Assembly: GCA_950022295.1 (NCBI GenBank)
Contig: OX465601.1
Location: forward strand, 110,069,501 to 110,133,500
From: Bromus sterilis
Lineage: Eukaryota; Streptophyta; Magnoliopsida; Poales; Poaceae
DNA: 64,000 bases
Direction of reading: 5' to 3'
Shown one piece after another: positions 45,301-55,880 of this stretch. Positions within the stretch are counted from its first letter, which is position 1; each line of letters starts with the position of its first letter. The notes beneath the pieces are model-generated. The model was not told the DNA's origin, did not search any database, and saw only the letters and a list, made by a program, of their open reading frames with translations. A program made the position numbers and the translations under genes.

Positions 45301-47339
45301 GAGAAAAGAGATTAATTATCATGTACAAACCAAGGTGACAAAATATATTGATTTATCTTAATTTATTGGACCACTTTTAATCAAAATATTGAAGGTGTGC
45401 CTTAAATTCAGTGATACTGATTTACTGTGACTAGTAACGTTTTATCACACAATGAGGGAAAGAATCAGGATAACAGTTTAGAAACTAGTAAATGCCATTA
45501 AGTTTGCTGTCAAACAATTTTCTGAAGAGAAAAAACAATCACATGTGTCAAATTTCTATCGATAAAGATCGCACCACAGGGCGCCAGCATCATCCATCTT
45601 CTATTATTAACATCCATGGAGAATATCAGGCATGCCGGAGGACTACACAGAGCCTTGTTGCTACATATATAGAACCGCACTTCTTGAATTTGCAAATGGA
45701 TTAATGGATACCTTCAGACTGAATTTCAAACGTATCAACATGTCATGCCCGCATTGGACACTCTTGTTAGCAAAAGAAGGATCTCATAAACTGCATCTAA
45801 ATCATAGGCTTCATAGGATATATGTAAATGTTAATTACGCCCATCTAAATCATAGGCTTCATAGGCTATGTGTAAATGTGTGGGCATAAGACTGTCTTAT
45901 CACTGTGCCTTTTAATAACATGGATCAGATAATATCATAATACACTCCATACTATTCATTGTGCTTAAAGAATAAGTCAAAATGTCCATACGCATATATG
46001 TTGCATAATACACAAGTAGCAAAATCATACACTGGGAATTGGAACTTCTCTCTCGGATATATATAATGTAGAAGCAACAAAAAGTATCCACGCCCAAAAA
46101 GCCACAAACTGATGTATATATGTCCTTAACTACTCCAAGTATGCCCATTCTTAAATTACCAGTGAACAGCAATGTTTCCCTTCCCAGATTACTCTTATCT
46201 ATAGCTTGAACAAGCTTTCAAACATCCACTGGTTGTGGAAAACAAAGTGGGCCATGGGATCTGCACTAACATTGCGAGTGTACACCAAAGATCTCACCGT
46301 CAAATCATCTTAACTGAAATTCACAGCATACTTAATAATGGCAATCACAGTCTTCCGCAATCTCCATGAAGAAGGTAATGAAGCACTGTCAACCTCATGA
46401 AAAATTACTAGCTGTCCACTAAGCAATATCAGCTGCCTCTCAAAAGAATGCAAACCAGGACCAAAATTTTCAGTTCACACTCCCTTGCCTTGGCTCTTAT
46501 GAATTCGTCAGCCTACAAACCTAACAACTCCGTACTAATTTCAGTAGTGCTTCGCTTATGCTGTAAAGCGTGTAAGTGACTATATGTAAACACACATGTT
46601 TCACCAATTTACCCTGGAAAAAGAATTGCATTCATAGCCGAACCAATGTCATGCTCAAAATTTGGACGAAAAATCCAAGTCCCCAAATCACAGAAAGCTC
46701 AAAAGTACTATTCGGCTATCTAACCTACAAAATCACCAATCCCGCAACCTACATTGCCAAATCCGAAATAGAGAGGACGAAGCAACAAAGCGTGGCTACT
46801 TACCATAACCATAAGCCGATGGCTGGACGTAGTCACAGCGCACAAGCCGATCCCCATCGGGATACCACGTGATCTCGTCGCCGCGCTGGATCTCCCGTTC
46901 GCTGCAAGCACATCAAATCCAGCTCAAATCAGTCGGAATAGTGGCAAGCGCGCCCCAGCAGAAACCCACAGCACCAAGCAGATCCCCGCAAACCCCTCCC
47001 AGATCCCCACCTGAGTGGGCGGAAGCGGATGGTGACGGAGATGCTGTCGCCTGATCGGGAGGTGTCCTCAATGACGAGCTCGTCCGCGCTAGGGAACGGC
47101 ACCGGAGCAGGAGGCGGCGGCGGGGCGGCGGCTCGGCGTCCGGGGGTGGTGGACCTGGAGCTCCCGCCGCCGCCGCCTCCGTACTGGGAGGAGACGGAGG
47201 AGGGGGAGGAGCGGGGGATGAGGCGGCCGGTCATGTAGGAGCTGGAGGAGGAGGAGGAGGTCGGCGGGCGGCGGTTCCCGGCGGAGAAGGGCGAGCTGCT
47301 CCGCCTCGACGAGGACGACGATGAAGGCCGCGACGACAT
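33346..47339 (-). CDS. KIN7D: Kinesin-7 motor protein with C-terminal RING finger (KIN-7D/MKRP type), 24 exons
   Basis: ATG at 47339-47337, TAG at 33348-33346, 1044 residues. Exons (minus strand, 5' to 3'): 47339-47011, 46901-46804, 45280-45191, 44826-44774, 44211-44146, 43450-43397, 42567-42508, 41846-41768, 40819-40752, 40569-40513, 40427-40323, 40024-39920, 39789-39682, 39595-39464, 39305-39126, 39006-38842, 37649-37509, 37096-36977, 36891-36841, 36732-36685, 36579-36448, 36148-35468, 33639-33510, 33428-33346. All introns are GT-AG and all phases join. The Ser/Arg-rich N-terminus (1-97) may be an organelle-targeting peptide. The motor domain spans about 98-424: P-loop GVTSSGKT 179-186, switch I NLFSSRSH 287-294, switch II DLAGSE 322-327. 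Coiled coils follow (about 425-900). The C3HC4 RING has Cys998, Cys1001, Cys1013, His1015, Cys1019, Cys1022, Cys1029 and Cys1032. The motor should move on microtubules using ATP; the RING suggests ubiquitin-ligase activity. Close paralogues exist, so the exact orthologue letter is less sure than the family. Confidence 0.95.
33900..33970. repeat. 43-bp tandem duplication in kinesin intron 22
   Basis: CTAGTTGAAGTTGCCTATGT followed by AAGAGCAA occurs at 33900-33927 and 33943-33970. The second copy runs into the inverted end of the next element. Confidence 0.75.
33965..34975. mobile_element. DNA transposon in kinesin intron 22
   Basis: About 1 kb between GAGCAACTCTAG and its inverse TAGAGTTGCTC. 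Flanking TAA and AAA do not match perfectly, so a PIF/Harbinger-type 3-bp duplication is only suggested. The segment has direct repeats of TATGGAGGCTGCC near the right end and one open frame (34192-34593). It is spliced out of the kinesin transcript if the intron is used as predicted. Confidence 0.5.
34192..34593 (+). CDS. Hypothetical ORF inside the intronic transposon
   Basis: 133 codons, opposite in strand to the host gene, strongly acidic in its first half (several Glu/Asp and Trp-Asp pairs). A stop just upstream, followed by a non-ATG beginning, suggests a truncated product. The frame uses ordinary codons, and a PPPPR-type stretch just before it looks like the lost N-terminus. I do not recognise a domain. 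It may be the remnant of a transposon accessory or captured gene. Confidence 0.35.
   Translation: MPLSKEWMLEEEEVHEMVTLINEEWDSRDIEDKHEEPTLLGEFEDWDPRKESLEWDPQYSYARITLAEERSPPCRVPQPPHSQGAWDELYGAYTSAIRPDIIFEVVVGQELAAKRECVIWRKFNKAHADFSME
35066..35285. mobile_element. Stowaway-like MITE in kinesin intron 22
   Basis: Left end ACTCCTCTGATTCATAAT and right end ATTGTGAAACAGAGGGAGTA are imperfect inverses of the CTCCCTC type. About 220 bp. TA is clear only on the right. Confidence 0.55.
37737..37800. mobile_element. Partial Stowaway-type MITE end in kinesin intron 16
   Basis: TACTCCCTCTGTACACAAAT followed by ATAAGACGTTTTAG is the common Stowaway end. No matching inverse end was found downstream. Confidence 0.45.
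38201..38286. mobile_element. Complete Stowaway MITE in kinesin intron 16
   Basis: 86 bases, near-perfect hairpin. The left arm CTACCTCTGATCCATAATAA pairs with the right arm ending CGGAGGTAG. TA duplications are at 38201-38202 and 38285-38286. Confidence 0.8.
42421..42488. repeat. 36-bp tandem duplication in kinesin intron 7
   Basis: GATACAAAAGCAAGACAATA and the following bases occur at 42421 and again at 42457, about 1.9 copies. It lies 20 bases from the exon 7 donor. Confidence 0.85.
44286..44568. mobile_element. Tourist-like MITE in kinesin intron 4
   Basis: 283 bp with about 30-bp inverted ends (GAGCACTCCCAATGC... against GGGCTCTCCCAATGC...), both followed by TTGTTTCTTAGCAC. TTA is duplicated at 44283-44285 and 44569-44571, as for PIF/Harbinger MITEs. 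Confidence 0.75.
45794..45880. repeat. 48-bp tandem duplication in kinesin intron 2
   Basis: CATCTAAATCATAGGCTTCA followed by TAGG occurs at 45794 and 45842, then continues with similar TATGTAAATGT. Confidence 0.8.
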
Positions 47340-48050
47340 CACGGATCTCGCCCGAAGCTGCTCCCCCCGCAAGGCGACGCAGCGGCGCGGCGCGGCACGG
47401 GACGGGACGGGGGAGCTAGGTGGGGGAAGGTATCCGAAGGTCAGAGGCTTCACATGGCCTGCTCCATTGAATCCAAAAGAGAAGCGAGGTCCCTGCGTCG
47501 CGAGATTTTAAAAGCGAGGACGCCACGCCCACGCAGCAAGCAGCAGAAGCAGCACGGGAGGAAGGAGGAGGCTGTACTGGTCTGGTAGTACTCCTGACCT
47601 GCTGTGGGTGGGGACCACGTTGACCACGTGGCGGCGCAGTTACACTGAGTTGCTGGGCTCGTACTCCTGCGCCGGCCCCACCCGTCGGTGCCGGCGGTGA
47701 TTTCAAATGGGGAGGACGGGGAGGAGGGTTGCGTGTGGCGGGCGGGAATAACTGCGCCGTGTTTCGCTTTCTGCGCGAGTTTTTATTGCTCCTCTCCTCT
47801 CTCTCCTCTCTCGGGGAGGGGGAGGGAAAGGGAAGCGGTGGCCGGTGGGAAGAGGGAAGGCAGCCAGGCAGAAGGCGTGAGGTGAAGGGGAAAAAAAACT
47901 GAGTGGCGATAGTGAAACGGGTGGTGTCAGCGTGAGGCTTTCCTGGAGGCGCACGCGATCTGCTGCCACTGCGGCAACCAAGCGCTGACGCTGGGGAGCT
48001 GGTTGTTGTTGGTGGTGCGCTCACCAGCTTTGCTTGGTTTATTTAACCGA
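47340..48050 (-). promoter_or_regulatory. Kinesin promoter and 5' UTR region
   Basis: GC-rich sequence directly upstream of the kinesin ATG. It holds a perfect G-box CCACGTGG at 47624-47631, preceded by a second ACGT core (CCACGTTGAC) that includes a TTGAC W-box core. A CT-rich tract lies at about 47790-47815, and a weak TTTTAAAA TATA-like word at about 47503. The start of transcription cannot be placed. Confidence 0.5.
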
Positions 48051-49100
48051 CTTTTTATTTAAATTTAAATATACCCGGCGTTTGTTGTTTCTGAATGAGA
48101 TTTGAAATACGAATTTGAACCTACGAAAGAGACCGCCGCTTGTCTGCTAGTTTTAAATGCGAGTGGGTAGTGGTACCGGCTACCGAGTCTGTTCTGGCAC
48201 GGCAGTTGTGAGTTTGTGTACTAGTGAATCAATACGTACATGAAGACAAATTGGGCATTGTCTTTTCTGTCCGCTTAACTTAGACCTCCCCCCTAAAAAA
48301 AACTTAAACCTTTCGTAATGGGAGTATCATAGCTAGTATTCCCTTCGTAAATTAATATAAGATATTTTAGATCACTAGTTTAGTTATCTAAAACATTTTA
48401 AGCTGATCGTAATTGGTAGTATCATAAGTTGGTATCATGCATATGATACTAGTGCATGATCTACTCCCGTAATGCATATTATTCCCTCCGTCACGGTTTA
48501 GAAGGCACGCTTGAAAATCTCTGGAACCAAGGTAGTCAACGATTGGTTGTGAGATATAGAACATGTAGCATTAATAAATTGTCTTTTTTCGTCCGCTTAA
48601 GGGGCTGTTTGGTTTCAGGAAATGTTGATGCAATTAAGAGTGTATTTCACTTTGGGTCAATGATTATCTTCTTTTTTATTGTCATATTATAGTTAGAAAA
48701 GATTTCTTCATAGGCTACAACTCATAGACATGCAGGAAGGTGATATGGTAATCGATGTCAGGGAACTGAAAAAAATGAAAGATGTCACTTTAGATGGGAA
48801 GGGAAATTACCGTTGAGGCAACAACGATCATATCAAAAAGTAGGCTTTGATCAAGTCGTTCATTCAATCGTGGTGACACATTCAAATATATAGAAAGCAT
48901 GTCTCTTATGAATTTGGAAGAGATTTTGAGGTCTGGAACCGAAGCAATTGGCGTAAATGGTGCCACTTTGTATTCAACCCCACATTGTAGAATCAAAAAG
49001 AAAATGTGTGTTATTAGACGTTTCTGTCACTCGTGTCTAGACGCGATGAGGCATGAACCCATTATCGAGCACTACGCTCTCTTTTAGAGTTATAAGCCAC
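48051..49100. other. Intergenic, with MITE-end fragments
   Basis: One-sided Stowaway ends are seen at about 48337 (ATTCCCTTCGTAAATTAAT) and 48481 (ATTCCCTCCGTCACGG). A GGGGCTGTTTGGTTT phrase at 48601, typical of some DNA transposon ends, has no partner. No gene found. Confidence 0.4.
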
Positions 49101-49782
49101 TATTTGGCCAAAGTAATAACATATAACGTGTAAAAACACTCAAAAACATATCAAATGGTATCATATATAAAGCATGAACAATGTGATTATAATCTCATAA
49201 TTCATCGGATCCCAGCAAACACAGCATAACAATTACAACAAAAGTGCCTTGATCATGATAAGTCACTCACAAGGACTAATTAGTGAAGCACAAGATTGGA
49301 GAGACAACCATCTAGCTACTACCATATGGACCCATGGTCCAGGGGTAGACTACTCACACATCATCCAGGAGGCATGCACGACGAGGAAGAGGCCTCCGGG
49401 GATTATCTCCTCCTCCGGCAGGGTGCCGGGACAGGGCTCCAACAGCCCTAGATCGAAGTTTCATGGTGGCGGCGAAACGACGAGTCCTTCTCTGTTAATT
49501 CTTCATCCCCGTAACTTTTAGATTAGGCGGGACATATAGGCGAATGAGGGGCCCAAGGGGTGGACCGGGGATCCAAGGCGACCTGGGGGCGTCCATGGTC
49601 CAGGTCGCGCCATCTGGCTGCCTGGGCCCATGGTGGGTCCCCTCGGGTACTTCTTTGCATAGCTATCTTCGTCTCGGGTAAAAACTGATCTTCGTGAATT
49701 TTTAGGCAATTTGGAGAATATTTTCTATATAGGATTTCTGAAACTAAAAGACAGCAGAAAATAGGAACTACCACTAGGTCAA
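49101..49782 (-). repeat. Gypsy-type LTR fragment, minus strand
   Basis: On the minus strand the phrase CAGTTCCTATTTTCTGCTG-like, the GC-rich block and GGGCCC-rich stretch follow the same order as the plus-strand Gypsy LTRs at 21360-21620 and 61880-62110, but more diverged. It is cut at 49783 by the next LTR. Confidence 0.5.
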
Positions 49783-51160
49783 TGATGTCTACGCACGCTT
49801 CTATTCTTGTAGATTATGTTGGGCCTCCAAGCGCAGAGGTTTGTAGGACAGCAGCAATTTCCCTCAAGTGGATGACCTAAGGTTTATCGAACTCAGGGAA
49901 GTAGAGGTTGAAGATGGTCTCTCTCAAGCAACCCTGCAATTAAGATACAAGAAGTCTATTGTGTCCCCAACACACCTAATACAACTAAGAGTTGTATAGG
50001 TGCGCTAGTTCGGCGAAGAGATGGTAAAATATGGGTGATAGGTGTGGCAAAGCAAGGAAATATAAATCTGTAATAAAAAGTACAGCAAGCAAACAAGTAG
50101 TAAACGTGAGCACAAACGGTATTGCAATGGTGGAAACAAGGCCTAGGCTTCATACTTTCACTAGTGGCAACTTCCAACAACATTAACATAGTCTAATCAC
50201 ATGATATTTCCACTAAAACATGCATTGGAGACGTAATCGGAGTTCATTCCTTTGTGATCAAGAGAGGACGAGAATTATGCAGGGCTACAAAAGCACGCCT
50301 CAGAGTTCGTAGTTCTCATCTATGGATTTCCCAATGTCATAGCGGTCATCCAAAGAGAGCACCACAATCACCACAACATATCTCAAGGATAGTCAAAGAC
50401 AAGCACTAAGAGACTCTCAATCTTCAATCAATTCACAAAAGATGAAATCACTCATGAAAATATTCTTCTAACCCATGTCCAATAGTCCGCTGTCACCATG
50501 GTCTCGGGGATTATACTAGATAAGATCAAGTGAGTACATCAATCCAATACATAGAGGAAGGGTAAATATCATGGGATCACCCTAGATTAACATAGCCTAT
50601 GATCACAACGAAGATCACATCATGGGAGAGAGAGAAGACCACATAGCTATTGGTAGAAACCTCGGCCCCGAGGAGGAACTACACCCGCATCATGGAGGGA
50701 GGAAGCAACGTCGATGGAGATGAATCCGGGGGCACTTCCCCGTCCCGAAAGGGTGCCGGCACAGGAATTCTGGTCCCCCGAAGCTTGTTGGCGATGGCGG
50801 CGGATATCGGAATTGCTTCTGGAGAAAAGGGTTCTGGAATCAGGGTTTCGCGTTGGGAGAATAAATAGGGCCAAAGGGGCAGCCATGGGGCCACCAGGGA
50901 GTCCAGGCGGCCTCCCGGCACGGCCCCACCCTAGGTCGCGTCACCTGGCCGCCTAGACTCTTGGTGGGGCCCCTCTGGGCCCCCTTCGGACGTCTAGAAG
51001 CTTCCGGTACGCTGATTTTTTATATATTTTTCCTAAAATATTTCTAGCACTTTAAGTAATGGGAAACCTGAAATATAAAAACAGCAGAAAACAGAAACTG
51101 GCACCGGGGTGCACTGAGTTTTACGGGGCCATGATAACAGAAACTAGCTCTGTTAATTAT
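49783..51160 (-). repeat. Gypsy-type LTR (3' LTR), minus strand
   Basis: The plus strand starts TGATGTCTACGCACGC, which is the CA end of the LTR on the element strand. The body shares the GGTGCCAGTTTCTGTTTTC phrase and GC-rich block with the Gypsy LTRs at 21249 and 61746. The expected TGATACG start is missing at about 51160, so the U3 end is shortened. To its right, GGACGAGCAGGAATTAAGC (minus strand) looks like the end of the internal region. Confidence 0.5.
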
Positions 51161-51719
51161 GCTTAATTCCTGCTCGTCCTCAAGTAGGTAAATGATAACA
51201 AGCATAATTTCTGTGGTGACATGCTGCCAACCATATAAGAACTTTTAAGTAAAGCAATCAAGGTATGTAATTCAATTCAAGTCATAACAGGCAAGAGTCT
51301 ATATTGGCATTGAAATAAGCAACATAAGAACATTAAGGTGCAAGAGATCTCGCTGTCCGTGACTCGAATGTCTCCAAATGGTGTTTGCGTGCAAGAAGTG
51401 GGGGATGGGAATACGATAGAGAAAATATTTATTGTTGAGAACTCAATCTACTAAAGTTTCACACTTAGTCTAATTTGGAATCTTATCTTGAATCTTCCCC
51501 AAACCTCTAGCCAGGTACAAGTCAATTTGATCCACTCCCTTTCGATATTTTGAGCACTCATGCAATGGATGAGTGTAAGCACGAAAATTGACACTTAGGA
51601 TGGCAAAGAGAAAGATATAGTGGAGGAGGAAGACAAAAAGGTGTGAAAGGCTCACATCAATGAGGACAATCATAGGCGAGAGAAAACCAAATGATAGATA
51701 TGATGTGAGGAGTAGGGAT
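51161..51719 (-). other. Internal 3' region of the Gypsy element (part 1)
   Basis: Non-coding sequence next to the Gypsy LTR. It continues at 60287 beyond the nested BARE-like Copia. No pol motif is present. Confidence 0.4.
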
Positions 51720-53535
51720 TGTTGGAATTATGCCCTATAGGCAATAATGAATGTATTATTATAATTCCAGGTTCATTATTAATGTTTATATGTCTGTGCT
51801 ATAGCTGCAATGGCCTATGTGGAGGTTTGCCAAGTGCATGTTAACTGCCTTCGGAGGAAAACCCATATGCAGGTGTGGAGTATAAACACAAAGTGTTCTT
51901 AGTCTACCTCTAGGACTAACCTGTGTATTATGGATGTCATGTTTTCCTGACATAGGGGATTGAATATGTCGGTAATACATGGGAGCACATTGTTACCAGA
52001 ACAAGGGTGCTGAACCGACCCAATTGTATGATTTGCTTTGAGATTTCCTCATCATTGTATTATGAGTTAAATCATCAGATGAGTTGACATTTGCATGTAT
52101 CCTTATAGACCATGAGAATGTTAAGTACCTACATACCGAAGGGTGAGTTTTGACTCTGTCCAAACACCACCCGTAACAGGCGTGGCTATAAAGGCTTTGC
52201 TCACTCACACTCGAAAGTATGTCTAGGGACTTGATGATTCAAGTTGGGATTTTCTCCTCCTATTTAGGAGAGATATTCTTTGGGACCTCTCGGTATTACG
52301 TATCCACCAACATCCGGTGGGATACTTCGTGAATAGATCACATGGGATACAGAATACGTGAACGAGAAAGGAACAAAACCGATATGAGGATAATTGGTAT
52401 AATGATTAATGAGTTGATCATGTGGATACCTATATAATATCACATCATGTTTTGTAAAGTATCGCGAAGCAAAGAGATTGGCATGTCAACCAGAGGTTCA
52501 CTCAAATTCATATTCGTGTAGGTGCGGGAACCATTATGGGTGTCCATGGCTCCGCTCTTGGTTATTGATCCGAGGAAAGTCAGTTTTCGGTTCATGTCCG
52601 TATTCTACCGAACCTATGGGGTCACACACTTAAGGGTGGTAGATTTGTTGAGTACTAGAGTGATAGGAGCACGAGTATAACACACCGGAAAAGTTTCGGA
52701 GTGACTGAGATTTAATCGGAGAGAAAACCGAAATCGTTTCGGGGCACCGGGAAGAGTTTTGAGAAAACCGGGTAAAACCGGAGGACCGGAAAAGTTCCGA
52801 GATGGTCTAAATATGTTTAATATTTATTTATTGTAAATTCCCAAATTGTTTTGGAAATAATAAAATAGATTTAATATCAATGGGCCCCCTCTCACTTGGA
52901 AGGCCCAAGTGGGGAGAGAGCACTTGGACCAAGGAGGCCCATGTGGGGAAGGCACCTAGGAGGAAGCTTCCTCCTCCCTTCCTTGGCGCCCCACTAGGTG
53001 GAGGGAAACCCTAGGGCGCCCCCCTAGGGATGCCCCCTCCTCCAAGGTGGCCTCCCCTCCCCTCCCACACTAAATAGATGAGGAGGGGGCACCCCCATGT
53101 ACACACAAGTTTGTTCTTTTGCCTCAGGGCTGCCCCTCCTCTCTCTTCTCCATTAGATCTAAACTCCACCTTACACCGAAGGGCTGATCCTTCCTCCTCT
53201 CTACTCCGGCGGCGCCGATCTCTGGACGGCGGAGCCCTGCCGGATCTACTACACTGTACGTGTGGATCAACCGTAGAGAGATCGTACGCTCGATCTTCGT
53301 TCGAGGGACTTCTAGATCTGTTCGTGGGAAGTCAAACGGATCAGATTTGTTCGAGGGGTTGCGCTACATCAAATTTCCCCAACTCTCCATAAACTTCTTC
53401 CGCTGCGAGAGAACTACCGTTGAACGGTTGTTAAGGTAACAAGATCGCTACCAATGTTTGCATCTATCTAGATCCAATCTTGGGACTTGGTTTCGTAGTG
53501 CCGAATTTTTTTGTTTTCTACTCCGAATCCCAACA
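51720..53535 (+). repeat. 5' LTR of BARE/Angela-like element
   Basis: 1816 bp. The TATA region reads CACACTAAATAG here against CACTATAAATAG in the 3' LTR, so its TATA box is damaged. Confidence 0.9.
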
Positions 53536-53537
53536 GC

Positions 53538-53550
53538 GGTATCATGAGCT
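53538..53550 (+). other. Primer-binding site variant, mutated
   Basis: CGGTATCATGAGC: the first base is C where the related element at 5647 has T, and the same extra T is present within the site. Confidence 0.6.
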
Positions 53551-54916
53551 AGTTCTAGTAATAGATGCAGGTTCGATCTAGAGTTCATAGTGATGAACGG
53601 GCATTGCACAAAATTTTCATTGTGCGCGGTTTTTTGATAATAGATCTAAATTGAATCTTCTAGTTGCTTCCCCTCTAATTGCACAAGTTGATCCCTCCTG
53701 TATTCCTTGATTTTGTTACAAACATCTTGCCCCTCGGGGTCCTTCTATGATTCTCCTAAGTATGCTGGTCGCGCGAAGATGATTTGGGTCTTGCTTTTGG
53801 TATGGAGAAATTGTGTAACAAAAGGGGCGTGTTAGATTGTTGATCTAGCACGGGGATCACGCGTATTGACGATTGTTCAGTATGGGTCATGAGATTAAAT
53901 TGTAGTCTCATGGTTGATACGCCCGAGTGTTAATCTAGCAACTTGAAGATTGTACTTTTTGTGGTTACGTAGCTAGCAAAACGTTTTTCCATGCAAACCC
54001 TAGCAACCACGTAAAAGATGCAAAGAACGAGTAGAATAACGTCTAACTTGTTTTTGCAGGAACATGTGATGTGGTATAGTCTTCGTCATGATAAAAGTTG
54101 TATGAGATGATTATACTTTGTACATGTTAAATTTGCATGACTTGCATGTCATGGTACGACATGATGGCTGGAGCCATATGATTGTCATTTATTCGGCATG
54201 CGTGCCAAACTTCATGTAATTTTATTTTAGTAGAATAGATGCTAGCAATAGTCGTAGTATCTACATGAAGATGATGATCATACGTCATGGTGATTGACGA
54301 CATGTCATGCGTGGTGGTGATGCTCTCCGCCAAAAGAAGATGAAGAAAGAAAAGCATGGTGCTTGGAGCTTCTTGAAGAAAAGGGATATACCATATCACA
54401 TACATTAAATTGCCTGTGATGTCAATCCTTTTCATTGCCTGTTTGAATGTGCAAGCAGTCGTGTTTTAATAGGTAGATCTCTCTTAAAATATCAAGAAGT
54501 TCGTGCTCTCCCAACCGTGCAACCTTCTGTAATAAACGCCACCCGCAGTGGGTCGTGTCAACACGAGTGCCAACAGAAAGGTAAAAAAGAGACGGGTGGA
54601 TTGAGTTATCTCCACATCAATAGCGCTTGGTTGTCTTGACGTTCTAGCTTATCAGATCTGAGCTCGGAGCACAAGTGTCAAAAGACTAATACAAGAGCCA
54701 TAAAATGGTTATGATTGGTTTTGTTAGACCTACCCGGTTGATCTCCTCCATGCTGCGTGTTACACCGATGGCAGGAGTATTGATCAGGATCTTGAATACC
54801 CTAAGATCAATTTAGAGAGATATTGGTTTTAGTGGGAGCATTAGATTAAATTGCTAATGATGCCATATTAATTTTGAACCATGTCTAAATCAATCTGTTT
54901 ATATCGTTGTAGAGAG
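53551..54916 (+). other. Leader of BARE/Angela-like element
   Basis: About 1.4 kb untranslated leader, no gene seen. Confidence 0.5.
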
Positions 54917-55743
54917 ATGGCCCGCAAAAACAATGCTTTTAGCTTAGGACCGATGCTTGAAAAAGAGAAGCTTCCTGCAAATGGGGGCAACTATGCGGAC
55001 TGGTTCCGTAATCTTGGGTTTGTCCTCAAAGTTGCTAAAAAGGACTATGTTCTCAAAGAAGCTCTCCCATCCGCTCCCGCTGAGGATGCATCGCAGGACG
55101 ATAAGAACGTCTATGCGACTAAAGTGGATGACCACACTGTAGTACAATGCTTGATGCTTACATGCATGGATACAGAGCTCCAGAAAAGTTTTGAGAACTT
55201 CACCGTTTTTGACACGGTGACACAACTGAACGCTCTGTATCTGAAGCAGGCTAGAACTAAACGTTACGAGATAACGAAGCAGCTGTGGGAATGCAAGATG
55301 GCAGAAGGTAGCTCCATAAGCGAGCACATGATCAAACTTGTTGGTTATGCACAAAGGCTGAGTGCTCTGGGATTTGCGATCCCTACGACACTCGGCACTG
55401 ACATTCTCCTTGCGTCACTCCCCCCGTCTTACAACGGCTTTATCATGAATTAAAACATGAATGGGCTTGACAAGACCACAGATGAATTGTTCGCTATGCT
55501 TAAGACTGTGGAAGCATCTATGCAGAAGGATCCAAGCTAGGTGTTGGCTGTGATGAACACTACCAGTTTCAAGAAGAAGGGCAAAGGCAGAAATTCCAAG
55601 AGCGGTGGTAAGACCAAAGCTCAGGTAGACCAAGAATGGCGCAACTAAAGATTCTGAGTGTCACTACTGCAAGAACAAGGGGCACTGGAAGAGGAATTGC
55701 AAGAAGTATCTGGGAGATCTGAAAAGTGGTCTGATCACCAAAG
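54917..55743 (+). pseudogene. BARE/Angela-type Gag with CCHC knuckle, broken
   Basis: Starts at the ATG of an MARKNNAF-type N-terminus. It is open for 178 codons to a TAA at 55451-55453, with at least one more stop and a frameshift before the zinc knuckle CHYCKNKGHWKRNC (55659-55700, C-x2-C-x4-H-x4-C). The N-terminal two thirds are the UBN2-type capsid region. The knuckle frame runs into a GT donor at 55744. Unlike the Gag at 6712 it keeps a recognisable knuckle. The breaks mean no full Gag can be made from this copy. Confidence 0.8.
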
Positions 55744-55845
55744 GTATAAATAAGTTATACTAAGTTAATAGACAATTTCATTATTTCACCTTCATATGTA
55801 TAATTGATACCATATCGATTGCTAATGGTTCGCAAATCGGTACAG
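55744..55845 (+). other. Putative intron at 3' end of gag
   Basis: AAAG|GTATAAATAA donor and GGTACAG|GG acceptor, 102 bases, AT-rich, phase 1. Joined, the knuckle frame ends at TGA 55878-55880, 12 codons on. Same position, phase and short tail as at 7346-7438. Confidence 0.5.
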
Positions 55846-55880
55846 GGAATTCTCAGAATTCAAAGGAGAAGAACGAATGA

